Notes: generated by a model not told the origin, from the sequence alone. Shown: positions 15,891 through 24,218, counted from the stretch's first letter. The stretch is 27,755 bases of DNA from Bianquea renquensis (GCF_014384895.1 NZ_JACRSQ010000037.1:1-27755), one strand, 5' to 3'. Made by a program: numbers and translations.

Positions 15891-16769
15891 CTATCCGGCA
15901 CCATGAATTTTATTACAAAGCTTGCAGGCGGTTGGCGTAGCCGCCACACCCCCCATCGCTGTTTCCCTCAGCTCATAGGGGATGCTGCGGCCAACCCGGT
16001 ACATAGCATCCACCATTTCGTCAAATGGTACTACCGATCTGACACCGGACAAGATCATCTCCGCGCTAATCAGCGCTGTGGAAGCGCCCATCGCATTTCT
16101 TTTCTGACAGGGTGCTTCCACCAGCCCGGCTATGGGATCGCACACCAAACCTAGCATCGTCCCTATGACAGAGGATGCGGCGTCCAGGCATTGTTGTGGG
16201 CTTCCACCTTGCAGCTGCACCACGGCAGATGCCGCCATAGCCGACGCGGAGCCGATCTCCGCCTGGCACCCGCCCTCGGCGCCAGCAACCGTGGCATTGC
16301 GTGTAATCAGGTATCCAACCGCCCCGGCGTTAAATAGCGCATCGATCATCTGCTCATCTGAAAATCCAAATTCCTCTTCCACAGCTAAAAAAACTCCCGG
16401 AATCACTCCCGAACTGCCGGCCGTGGGCGCGGCTACAATAAGCCCCATTGAACTGTTCACCTCTAGCACGCCCATGGCGTACGCCATCGCCTTTGCCATA
16501 ACTTCTCCGCACACCGGCTTCACCGTTTTTCTTCGCTGATGTATTTTCTTCGCCTCTCCCCCGATCAGGCCACCCACCGATCGAAGTGTCTTCTCCTCCG
16601 ATTCCCGAACGGCATTTTTCATAATATCGTAGGCCTTCGCCATCCGCTCCCATATCTCGTGCCGTTCTTTTCCAAAACAGCTGATCTCCCTTTGGATCAT
16701 GATCTGTGAAATGGTCATTCCCTGATCCTGGCACAACGCGAGTAGAGAGCCTCCACTTGTAAAATTCAT
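15891..16769 (-). CDS. sdaAA: L-serine dehydratase, iron-sulfur-dependent, alpha subunit
   Basis: 292 residues, the normal length. Together with the beta subunit it deaminates L-serine to pyruvate and ammonia using a [4Fe-4S] cluster. Cysteines of the cluster region are seen in GGCQAEIGSASAMAAS, CDPIAGLVEAPCQKRN and the C-terminal ATPTACKLCNK. The glycine-rich AAPTAGSSGVIPG motif is the substrate-site block. It is the second gene of an operon, 15 bp after sdaAB, and its ribosome-binding region overlaps the sdaAB end. Its stop lies 13 bp from the convergent GH2-related gene, with no evident terminator. Confidence 0.96.
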   Translation of the reverse strand: MNFTSGGSLLALCQDQGMTISQIMIQREISCFGKERHEIWERMAKAYDIMKNAVRESEEKTLRSVGGLIGGEAKKIHQRRKTVKPVCGEVMAKAMAYAMGVLEVNSSMGLIVAAPTAGSSGVIPGVFLAVEEEFGFSDEQMIDALFNAGAVGYLITRNATVAGAEGGCQAEIGSASAMAASAVVQLQGGSPQQCLDAASSVIGTMLGLVCDPIAGLVEAPCQKRNAMGASTALISAEMILSGVRSVVPFDEMVDAMYRVGRSIPYELRETAMGGVAATPTACKLCNKIHGAG

Positions 16770-16784
16770 ACTCCGTCCCCTTTC

Positions 16785-17453
16785 TTAAAGCTGGATCAAG
16801 GTTACATTGCCCACGGCGGGATGCTGCTTCACCTTGTCCACCACGCCCTCCGAGATCTCTCCATCTACCTCAATCACAGTGTATGCCGCTTCCCCTCTAT
16901 TTTCCCGGTACATTCGCAAAAATGCGATGTTAATCTGCTCTTCTCCTAAGCACGCCGTTATATATGCGAGAACCCCTGGCTCATCCCTTTGCTCGACCAA
17001 AAGGGTCTGATACTCTCCGGACAGTGCGATATCAATACCATTTAGCCGCTTCAAAACCGCGCTTCCCCCTCCAATGGATTCCCCTACGACGGACAGTTTT
17101 CGCCCGGACTCTTCCGTAATCACGATTTCCACTGTGTTCGGATGCGCATCCTGATTTGCCGTGTCGATATCGAACCGGTACTCAATTCCGGCCTCTTCCG
17201 CATAGGTATAAGCATTTCGAATTCGAAGATCCTCCGGGCCGTAACCTAAAATGCCTGCTAACAGAGCGCGATCTGTGCCATGTCCCTTATAGGTTCGGGC
17301 AAATGATCCGTATAAAACAAATCGAACTGAGCGGATTTTACTTTGCACCATGGCCTGTGCCATCCTCGCAATTCGCAGGGCACCTGCCGTATGGGAGCTC
17401 GATGGTCCGATCATATTGGGGCCGATCACATCAAATACACTGATATCCCTCAC
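16785..17453 (-). CDS. sdaAB: L-serine dehydratase, iron-sulfur-dependent, beta subunit
   Basis: 222 residues from a GTG start. The N-terminal half has SVFDVIGPNMIGPSSSHTAGALRIA, the hallmark of the SdaAB domain. The C-terminal ACT domain (about 147-220; LLVEQRDEPGVLAYITACLGEE) senses an amino acid. It is first in the sdaAB-sdaAA operon, with a TTGCGT-17-TACAAT promoter about 45 bp upstream. Beyond the promoter begins the 106-bp repeat array, so regulation by, or interference from, the array is possible. Confidence 0.95.
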   Translation of the reverse strand: MRDISVFDVIGPNMIGPSSSHTAGALRIARMAQAMVQSKIRSVRFVLYGSFARTYKGHGTDRALLAGILGYGPEDLRIRNAYTYAEEAGIEYRFDIDTANQDAHPNTVEIVITEESGRKLSVVGESIGGGSAVLKRLNGIDIALSGEYQTLLVEQRDEPGVLAYITACLGEEQINIAFLRMYRENRGEAAYTVIEVDGEISEGVVDKVKQHPAVGNVTLIQL

Positions 17454-17496
17454 TGCTCCATATCTCCTTTACTTTTGCCGTTTTTTGTCCATGTTT

Positions 17497-17525
17497 ATTG
17501 TACCCAGATTTCCTTCCGAACGCAA
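17497..17525 (-). promoter_or_regulatory. Promoter of sdaAB-sdaAA
   Basis: Minus strand TTGCGT (17525-17520), a 17-base spacer and TACAAT (17502-17497), 44 bp upstream of the GTG start. Confidence 0.7.
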
Positions 17526-17596
17526 CATAATTCTTTATAACTTGCAAGGTCCATAACAAAGTTGCTGTCTTTGCTTCCTGTCGGCTTTTACTGAAC

Positions 17597-19282
17597 TCTT
17601 TTTCATCCGGCGGCTAAATGGTTTGGTGGGGTTGTCTTGTTTTTGCGGCACCCTCTTTCGTTTTAGCGGCGGACTCTCGCCTTTTTTACTTCTCCGCCGC
17701 GAATGGTTCGGCGGGCTCCTCTCATTTTTGCCGTGCCCTCTTTCGTTTCATCGTCTTCCTCTCCTGTTTTAGCGGCGGATCCCAGCCTTTTTTACTTCTC
17801 TGCCGCGAATGGTATGGCGAACTCCTCTCATTTTGGCCGTGCCTTTTTTTGTTTCATCGCCTTCCTCTCCTGTTTTAGCGGCGGACTCTCGCCTTTTCTA
17901 CTTCTCCGCCGCGAATGGTTGGGCGGGCTCCTCTCATTTTTGTCGCGCCCTCTTTCGTTTCATCGTCTTCCTCTCCTGTTTTTAGCGGCGGACTCTCGCC
18001 TTTTTTACTTCTCCGCCGCGAATGGTTGGGCGGGCTCCTCTCATTTTTGCCGTGCCTTTTTTTGTTTCATCGCCTTCCTCTCCTGTTTTAGCGGCGGACT
18101 CTCGCCTTTTCTACTTCTCCGCCGCGAATGGTTGGGCGGGCCCCTCTCATTTTGGCCGTGCCCTCTTTCGTTTCATCGGCTTTCCTCTCCTGTTTTAGCG
18201 GCGGACTCTCGCCTTTTCTACTTCTCCGCCGCGAATGGTTGGGCGGGCTCCTCTCATTTTGGCCGTGCCCTCTTTCGTTTTAGCGGCTTTCCTCTCCTGT
18301 TTTAGCGGCGGACTCTCGCCTTTTCTACTTCTCCGCCGCGAATGGCTTGGCGGACTCCTCTCATTTTTGCCGTGCCCTCTTTCGTTTCATCGGCTTTCCT
18401 TTCCTGTTTTAGCGGCGGACTCTCGCCTTTTCTACTTCTCCGCCGCGAATGGTTGGGCGGGCTCCTCTCATTTTGCCGCACCCTCTTTCCTTTCATCGTC
18501 TTCCTCTCCTGTTTTAGCGGCGGATCCCAGCCTTTTTTACTTCTCTGCCGCGAATGGTATGGCGGACTCCTCTCATTTTTGCCGTGCCCTCTTTCGTTTC
18601 ATCGGCTTCCTCTCCCGTTTTAGCGGCGGACTCTCGCCTTTTTTACTTCTCCGCCGCGAATGGTTGGGCGGGCTCCTCTCATTTTTGCCGTGCCCTCTTT
18701 CGTTTCATCGCCTTCCTCTCCTGTTTTAGCGGCGGACTCTCGCCTTTTCTACTTCTCCACCGCGAATGGTTGGGCGAGCTCCTCTCATTTTTGCCGTGCC
18801 CTCTTTCCTTTCATCGTCTTCCTCTCCTGTTTTAGCGGCGGACTCTCGCCTTTTCTACTTCTCCGCCGCGAATGACTTGGCGAGCTCCTCTCATTTTTGC
18901 CGTGCCCTCTTTCCTTTCATCGGCTTCCTCTCCTGTTTTAGCGGCGGACTCTCGCCTTTTCTACTTCTCCGCCGCGAATGGCTTGGGCGGACTCCTCTCA
19001 TTTTTGCCGTGCCCTCTTTCGTTTCATCGTCTTCCTCTCCTGTTTTAGCGGCGGACTCTCGCCTTTTCTACTTCTCCGCCGCGAATGGTATGGCGGACTC
19101 CTCTCATTTTTGTCGTGCCCTCTTTCCTTTCATCGTCTTCCTCTCCTGTTTTAGCGGCGGACTCTCGCCTTTTCTACTTCTCCGCCGCGAATGGCTTGGC
19201 GGGCTCCTCTCATTTTGCCGCACCCTCTTTCCTTTCATCGTCTTCCGGCGGATCCCAGCCTTTTTTACTTCTCCACCGCTCT
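17597..19282. repeat. Array of about 15 tandem ~106-bp repeats with internal hairpins
   Basis: Units starting at agcggcgga occur at 17665, 17771, 17877, 17984, 18090, 18197, 18304, 18411, 18516, 18622, 18728, 18834, 18940, 19047 and 19153, spaced 105-107 bp. Degenerate partial copies flank them (17597-17664 and from about 19244). Each unit holds gcggcgga ... tccgccgc (8-bp arms, 18-19-base loop), then a ~60-base segment that is almost all C and T on the + strand. Unit-to-unit identity is high; differences are point changes and single-base indels. The array fills the divergent space between the sdaAB promoter and the marR promoter. Because 106 is not a multiple of 3, + strand ORFs drift through all frames and are not convincing genes. 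On the minus strand each unit offers an AGGAGAGGA site followed by ATG and two short overlapping frames (see findings). Confidence 0.95.
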
Positions 19283-19316
19283 GGTAATCCCATTTACCCC
19301 TCTCTGCAAAAAACTC

Positions 19317-19363
19317 TTGACAAATCTTATTTTTGGATTAAAATATTAGTTAGCTAACTAATA
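19317..19363 (+). promoter_or_regulatory. Promoter and MarR operator
   Basis: TTGACA (19317-19322), a 16-base spacer and TAAAAT (19339-19344). A perfect 20-bp palindrome at 19344-19363, whose core is attagttagctaactaat, directly abuts the -10 box. TTAG...CTAA palindromes are typical MarR-family operators, so the regulator probably represses its own operon here. Confidence 0.88.
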
Positions 19364-19385
19364 ATTCTTGAGAAAGGAGATAATC

Positions 19386-19832
19386 ATGCATCCCTACCAT
19401 ACAAACGATGAGCCAATTGGATTTCTCTTTCAACACACCAACCGGCTTTTTCAGGAGCTGCGGCGACGTCTTGCTAGCCTTCACGGCCTAGAAGAGGCTC
19501 AACCCCGGATCATGGGGATTCTCGCCCATGATCCCGGTATCTCTCAGCGTGAATTAAGTGAACGGCTAGCCATAACTCCAGCTTCGACCACGGCACAAGT
19601 ACAAAAAATGGAAATTCAAGGCCTGATCCAGCGCCGGCCCGACCCAGACGATCAGCGCGCTCTCCGTTTGTACCTTACCGAAAAAGGACAAGAGATTGAC
19701 CGCAATCTTGTCGCAGGCCTCCATGCACTTGAAGCCACCTTCTTAGAAGGACTAGAACAAGAGGAGATAGCCGAATTCCGACGGCTCCTCCTCCACATCC
19801 ACGATAACTGTCATCGCGCCTTACAGTCCTAG
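19386..19832 (+). CDS. MarR family transcriptional regulator
   Basis: 148 residues from ATG 19386. An in-frame TTG at 19368 lies upstream but would place the AAAGGAG ribosome-binding site inside the gene, so it is rejected. The winged helix domain is visible: PRIMGILAHDPGISQRELSERLAITPASTTAQVQKMEIQGL followed by the wing RRPDPDDQRALRLYLTEKG, the diagnostic MarR D-x-R motif. Helices at both ends form the dimer interface. It is the first gene of an operon with two ABC exporter halves and probably derepresses them when a drug or toxic metabolite binds. Confidence 0.95.
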   Translation: MHPYHTNDEPIGFLFQHTNRLFQELRRRLASLHGLEEAQPRIMGILAHDPGISQRELSERLAITPASTTAQVQKMEIQGLIQRRPDPDDQRALRLYLTEKGQEIDRNLVAGLHALEATFLEGLEQEEIAEFRRLLLHIHDNCHRALQS

Positions 19833-19853
19833 ACGCGGAAAAGGAGAACGAGA

Positions 19854-21602
19854 ATGCAAACTGTAAAGTTGACACGATATCTCAAACCTTATATTCTGCC
19901 AATGCTCTTAGCACCACTTTTCATGTGCCTGGAGGTCTATATGGATCTTTTACAGCCGGACCTGATGGCAAAAATTATCGACGTGGGCATCGCCAACGGT
20001 GATATGCACTACATCCTACAGAAATTGGGCAGTATGTTGCTCGTCGCTTTTGTCGGTATGATCGGCGGCATCTGTTGTTCCATCTTTTCAGGGTACGTAG
20101 CCCTGAGCTTTGGAACGGATCTGCGCTCGCACCTTTTTAAAAAGGTCCAGAGTTTTTCCTTCGCCAACCTGGACCATTTTCAGACCTCCTCTCTCATTAC
20201 CCGGATGACCAACGACGTGACCCAGGTTCAAAACATGGTAAACATGTCCCTCGCTATGATGATCCGCTCGCCCTTGCTCTGCATCGGCTCCATCATTTTG
20301 GCAATCCGGATGAACCTCACTCTCAGTACCATAATTGTGGTGGCGCTGCCAATCACGATTTTCGCAGCCCTCATGATTATAAGAAGAGGCTTTCCTCTAT
20401 TTAAACAGGTTCAAAAGCGGATTGATAAGGTCAACACTGTGATGCGCGAAAATCTTGCGGGCGTTCGGCTTGTCAAAGCCTTTGGGCGGCAGAGGGAAGA
20501 AAAAGTACGGTTCTCCGCCGCCAATGAGGAGCTGCGCAATACCGGAATCCGTGCCCAGCGGGTCATGGCCTATGGAATGCCCGTCCTTATGTTAATCACC
20601 AATCTCGCCACAGTTGCTGTCCTGTGGTTTGGAGGCGTCCAGGTTCAAAACGCATCCTTTGCCGTCGGGGACCTGATTGCCTATATCAACTATCTTTCTC
20701 GCATTATGATGTCGCTCATCATGGTAGCCTTCTCCTTCATGCAATTTTCCAGAGGAAAGGTCTCCGCCGACCGCATCAAAGAAGTGCTCCGCGAGGAACC
20801 TGATCTGACCGATCCCCCGGCCTCCCCCGACAAAGAGCCACCTATCATTGAACGCGGAGATGTGTGCTTCGACCACGTAACCTTCCGCTATACACAGGAT
20901 GGCGATCCAGTGCTCCGGGATCTTTCCTTCTCTGTAAAAAGCGGTCAGACCATCGCGATCCTCGGGGAGACCGGCTCCGGCAAGTCCTCCCTGGTCAGTT
21001 TGATCCCCCGGCTGTACGATCCACAAGAGGGGCGCGTCCTCATTGATGGGGTGGATGTCCGGGAATACACCCTTCACAATCTGCGGGCCGGCATCGGCAT
21101 GGTATTGCAAAAGGCATTGTTATTCTCCGGTACGATTCTTGACAACCTTCGCTGGGGCGATTCCGATGCCTCTATGGAAAAAGCGGTGGAGAATGCCACC
21201 ATCGCCCAGGCGGACTCCTTTATCTCCCAAATGCCTGCCGGCTATGAAACTGACCTGTCACAGGGCGGCGTCAACCTCTCCGGCGGCCAGAAACAGCGCT
21301 TAAACATCGCCCGCGCACTGATGAAGAACCCGAAGATCCTGATTTTGGATGACTCCACCAGCGCTGTGGACATGGCGACGGAGGTTAAGATCCAGCAGGC
21401 GCTTCGAAAACACCGTCATCAGTCCACTGTCTTTATCATTGCACAGCGGATCAGCTCCGTAATGGACGCGGATCAGATTATCGTACTGGAACAGGGACGA
21501 ATTGTCGCCATGGGCAATCACAGTCAGCTCATGGAGAGCAGCGAGCTGTACCAGGATATTTACAATTCTCAGTTAGGAAAGGGGGCTGTCAACCATGGGT
21601 GA
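19854..21602 (+). CDS. Heterodimeric ABC multidrug exporter, degenerate-site half
   Basis: 582 residues: a six-helix transmembrane domain (about 15-310) fused to an ATPase domain. Walker A is GETGSGKSS and the signature a canonical LSGGQKQR. Walker B reads ILILDDSTSAVD, with Asp where the catalytic Glu normally stands. That change marks one half of heterodimeric exporters such as BmrC/BmrD, LmrC/LmrD and TM287/288, in which one ATP site does not hydrolyse. It overlaps the partner gene by 8 bp and follows marR by 21 bp with an AAGGAGA site. Likely role: drug or lipid-like compound efflux across the cytoplasmic membrane. Confidence 0.94.
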   Translation: MQTVKLTRYLKPYILPMLLAPLFMCLEVYMDLLQPDLMAKIIDVGIANGDMHYILQKLGSMLLVAFVGMIGGICCSIFSGYVALSFGTDLRSHLFKKVQSFSFANLDHFQTSSLITRMTNDVTQVQNMVNMSLAMMIRSPLLCIGSIILAIRMNLTLSTIIVVALPITIFAALMIIRRGFPLFKQVQKRIDKVNTVMRENLAGVRLVKAFGRQREEKVRFSAANEELRNTGIRAQRVMAYGMPVLMLITNLATVAVLWFGGVQVQNASFAVGDLIAYINYLSRIMMSLIMVAFSFMQFSRGKVSADRIKEVLREEPDLTDPPASPDKEPPIIERGDVCFDHVTFRYTQDGDPVLRDLSFSVKSGQTIAILGETGSGKSSLVSLIPRLYDPQEGRVLIDGVDVREYTLHNLRAGIGMVLQKALLFSGTILDNLRWGDSDASMEKAVENATIAQADSFISQMPAGYETDLSQGGVNLSGGQKQRLNIARALMKNPKILILDDSTSAVDMATEVKIQQALRKHRHQSTVFIIAQRISSVMDADQIIVLEQGRIVAMGNHSQLMESSELYQDIYNSQLGKGAVNHG

Positions 21603-23454
21603 GCCACATAATAAAGATGCCGCTCCAATGGCCGCCGGACCTGGGCGCGGCCCGGGCCGTGGACCCGGACCCGGATTTCATGGACCCGTACAAAAGCCAA
21701 AAAACCTAGGCCGGACTCTTCTCCGGATCGGATCCTATCTAAAAGACGACAAGCGCAGTTTTCTGCTTGTCATTGTGTCGGTTTTGCTGAACTCTCTGCT
21801 CTCCATCGTCGGCCCTGTCATCGTTGGCCTTGCCATCGATGATTACATTACACCTGGCGATTATCGGGGCCTGCTGCTCATCTCCCTCGGCCTTCTGGCT
21901 ATCTATATCCTAAATAGTCTATTTGCCTTTTTGCAGGGCTTTTTCATGGCTAGCGTATCAGAGCGCACCGTAGCCCGTATGCGGCGGGATCTCTTCGATA
22001 CCTTCCAGACACTGCCGCTAAAATTTTTTGATCAGCACACCCACGGAGAATTGATGAGCCGCCTCACCAATGATGTGGACAACGTCTCTGCAACGTTGAA
22101 CTCCAGCATGACCCAGTTTATTTCTGGAATCATTACCATCCTTGGCGTTCTCATTCTCATGCTCGTTTTAAGCCCACTTTTGACGCTGACCACTTTAGCT
22201 ACCGTTCCTCTCATGTTTCTTGTCACCCGGTTTATCACGAAACACACCAAACCTCTCTTTCTGGCGCAGCAAAAAATGTTAGGAGACCTGAATGGCTGTA
22301 TTGAGGAGACCATCTCCGGCCAGCGGGTCGTCAAAGTGTTTTGCCGGGAAGAGCAAACCATAGCACAATTTGAGGAGTGCAATCAGCGCCTCCGGCTGAC
22401 TGCTATTAAAGCTCAGGTCTTTTCCCGCATTATGGGTCCCTGCATGAACATGCTCAACAATCTGAGCTTTGCCCTCGTCGCCGGCATCGGCGGTCTGCTG
22501 GCCGTTTCCAGCGGCGTGACTCCGGGAACCATTTCCATCTTCCTGAATTACTCCCGCCAATTTACTCGCCCCATCAACGAGCTGGCAAATCAATACAACA
22601 TGGTCCTGTCTGCCGCCGCAGGCGCGGAGCGGGTCTTCCAGGTTCTGGACGAATCGCCGGAGCCGGCGGATCTTGCCGATGCTGTCAATCTAAAGGAGCG
22701 CGGGGTGAAAGGTTCCGTTCATTTCGACCATGTCAGCTTCTCCTATGATGACGTGACAGAAGTCCTCACCGATTTCACGCTGGATGTAAAACAGGGCCAG
22801 ACCATCGCTCTCGTTGGTCCTACCGGTGCGGGCAAGACCACCGTTATCAATCTTCTGACACGTTTCTACGACGTTCAGAAGGGTACCATTTCCATCGACG
22901 GCCTGGATCTGCGGCAGATTCAGCGGAGTAGTCTCCGCTCCTGTCTTGGGATCGTGCTACAGGATACATACCTGTTTAGCGCCACCGTTCGAGAAAACCT
23001 GCGCTATGGGCGGTTGGATGCCACAGATGCAGAAATCGAAGCCGCCGCCCGCATGGCCAATGCCCACGGGTTTATCACCCGACTTCCCCAGGGTTACGAC
23101 ACAGTTTTGACAGATGATGGCGGTAATCTCAGCCAAGGGCAACGGCAACTTCTCGCCATCGCGCGGACGATTCTAGCCGACCCGGCCATTCTGATTTTGG
23201 ATGAGGCCACATCCAGCGTCGATACCCGCACGGAGGTCCACATTCAAGAGGCGATGCTAGCTCTCATGAAGGGCCGTACGAATTTTGTGATCGCGCATCG
23301 CCTAAGTACAATACGGAACGCAGATCTGATTGTCGTCATCCATCATGGCCGCATGGTCGAAAGCGGAACCCATGACCAACTCTTAGCCCAGAAGGGCTTC
23401 TACAACCAATTGTATCAAAGCCAATTCATCCGCCAAGAGGACGCGACAGCTTAA
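21595..23454 (+). CDS. Heterodimeric ABC multidrug exporter, partner half
   Basis: 619 residues: transmembrane domain (about 45-340) plus ATPase. Walker A is GPTGAGKTT and Walker B ILILDEATSSVD, with an intact catalytic Glu. The signature is LSQGQRQ, not LSGGQ. Because each ATP site uses Walker motifs from one half and the signature from the other, this altered signature faces the Asp-bearing Walker B of the first protein, giving one consensus and one degenerate site. The N-terminus (about 10-37) is rich in Gly, Pro, Arg and Ala (GPGRGPGRGPGPG), a flexible cytoplasmic extension. The ATG overlaps the end of the upstream gene. Confidence 0.94.
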   Translation: MGEPHNKDAAPMAAGPGRGPGRGPGPGFHGPVQKPKNLGRTLLRIGSYLKDDKRSFLLVIVSVLLNSLLSIVGPVIVGLAIDDYITPGDYRGLLLISLGLLAIYILNSLFAFLQGFFMASVSERTVARMRRDLFDTFQTLPLKFFDQHTHGELMSRLTNDVDNVSATLNSSMTQFISGIITILGVLILMLVLSPLLTLTTLATVPLMFLVTRFITKHTKPLFLAQQKMLGDLNGCIEETISGQRVVKVFCREEQTIAQFEECNQRLRLTAIKAQVFSRIMGPCMNMLNNLSFALVAGIGGLLAVSSGVTPGTISIFLNYSRQFTRPINELANQYNMVLSAAAGAERVFQVLDESPEPADLADAVNLKERGVKGSVHFDHVSFSYDDVTEVLTDFTLDVKQGQTIALVGPTGAGKTTVINLLTRFYDVQKGTISIDGLDLRQIQRSSLRSCLGIVLQDTYLFSATVRENLRYGRLDATDAEIEAAARMANAHGFITRLPQGYDTVLTDDGGNLSQGQRQLLAIARTILADPAILILDEATSSVDTRTEVHIQEAMLALMKGRTNFVIAHRLSTIRNADLIVVIHHGRMVESGTHDQLLAQKGFYNQLYQSQFIRQEDATA

Positions 23455-23474
23455 AAAAGACCGGTCTTGCCAAA

Positions 23475-23539
23475 TGCTAACACTGATAAGGAAGTAATTA
23501 GAAACTACATCTAATGCATTAAATTATCCGGTATTAGCA
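23475..23539 (+). other. Nested inverted repeats in the 3' region of the exporter operon
   Basis: Outer imperfect arms tgctaacactgataa (23475-23489) and ttatccggtattagca (23524-23539) enclose perfect inner arms attaga (23497-23502) and tctaat (23510-23515). A separate palindrome aagaccggtctt lies at 23457-23468. The structure sits between the stop codon and the terminator, so it may stabilise the mRNA, act as a small RNA, or be a small mobile repeat. Confidence 0.4.
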
Positions 23540-23559
23540 AAGACAAGTCCAAAAGATGA

Positions 23560-23599
23560 ATACCGAGAAGAACTGTAAAAGGTTTTCTCGGTATTTTTC
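23560..23599 (+). terminator. Terminator of the marR-ABC operon
   Basis: Perfect 10-bp stem ataccgagaa (23560-23569) / ttctcggtat (23585-23594) followed by ttttctgttt. Good rho-independent terminator, 105 bp after the last exporter stop. Confidence 0.88.
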
Positions 23600-23684
23600 T
23601 GTTTATAGCGGTACATTCGACTATCTAACCGCCTTTGAGTACAATTATGGTAGAAAATCGTTAGCACGTTTGCTTAAAATCGAA

Positions 23685-23720
23685 TTGAACACGTTAAAGA
23701 CTAAAATTCTTTGTGTTCAA
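23685..23720 (-). terminator. Possible terminator of the ABM-like gene
   Basis: On the minus strand ttgaacac (23720-23713) pairs with gtgttcaa (23692-23685), with an inner aaaga/tctttt-like pairing. A short T-containing run follows. It lies 10 bp beyond the minus-strand gene's stop. Confidence 0.45.
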
Positions 23721-23729
23721 ATGGTTTAA

Positions 23730-23990
23730 TCACGCAACAGCGTAAATCTTTACATCGGGGTCTGCGCCCCAAAGCGGTTGCAGTCCGACAAATACATCGT
23801 TTTTGAACATACCACTGGAAAGATACGCCTGTGCGTGTTCTGCGCTGTCGAATCCATGAAGCACCTGAACATCTTCATCACGGATAAGCAAGTCTTTTGT
23901 CAACGCTCCTTCAATCGTATCAAGGAACGGCTGGCGATAATCGATATAAACCTTTGCTGCTGCCGGGCGGTTTGCTTCGTCGATTTTCAT
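23730..23990 (-). CDS. Small ABM-like (dimeric alpha/beta barrel) protein
   Basis: 86 residues from ATG 23990, which has a GGAG site 9 bases upstream; longer upstream frames lack one. The C-terminal half (VLHGFDSAEHAQAYLSSGMF, then VGLQPLWGADPDVKIYAVA) matches the pattern I associate with antibiotic-biosynthesis-monooxygenase-like ferredoxin-fold proteins, in which a small beta sheet packs as a dimer. Length is on the short side of that superfamily (about 95-110). The divergent HxlR-type regulator suggests control by a small oxidised or electrophilic compound. The family is tentative and catalytic activity cannot be claimed. Confidence 0.55.
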   Translation of the reverse strand: MKIDEANRPAAAKVYIDYRQPFLDTIEGALTKDLLIRDEDVQVLHGFDSAEHAQAYLSSGMFKNDVFVGLQPLWGADPDVKIYAVA

Positions 23991-24030
23991 TGTGATTTCT
24001 CCTTTTTTTGATTGCTCTTGTGAGCTTGAT

Positions 24031-24149
24031 ATTATCATAGCATTACCGCTTTTACCGCAAAAGATATTGGTTGATTTATTAGTTACTAATAAATTTATAT
24101 AAACTTGCCCTTGAGAAGTTTTCCCCGTATAATGATATAATGATATAAT
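24031..24149. promoter_or_regulatory. Divergent promoters and a 19-bp operator between the ABM-like and HxlR genes
   Basis: Leftward: TTGCGG (24060-24055), an 18-base spacer and GATAAT (24036-24031). Rightward: TTGCCC (24105-24110), 17 bases and TATAAT (24128-24133). Two further TATAAT boxes follow at 24136-24141 and 24144-24149. A perfect palindrome, tttattagt-t-actaataaa, at 24075-24093 lies between the two promoters and fits the TTAGT..ACTAA style of HxlR operators. Confidence 0.65.
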
Positions 24150-24218
24150 AAATAATAAATTTAGTTTTTGGTCTTTTCCTGCTCTATTGTGCATGGAACA
24201 TTGTTAGGAGTTGAAGTC

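Noticed and set aside
17597..19282. CRISPR array
   Set aside because: Units are ~106 bp and similar over their full length; there are no short repeats separated by unique spacers and no cas genes.
17618..19357. Overlapping + strand ORFs of 71-200 codons rich in Phe, Leu, Ser (SCFSGGLSPFLLLRREW...)
   Set aside because: They are translations of the same 106-bp unit in drifting frames (106 is not a multiple of 3), lack ribosome-binding sites at their starts, and overlap each other.
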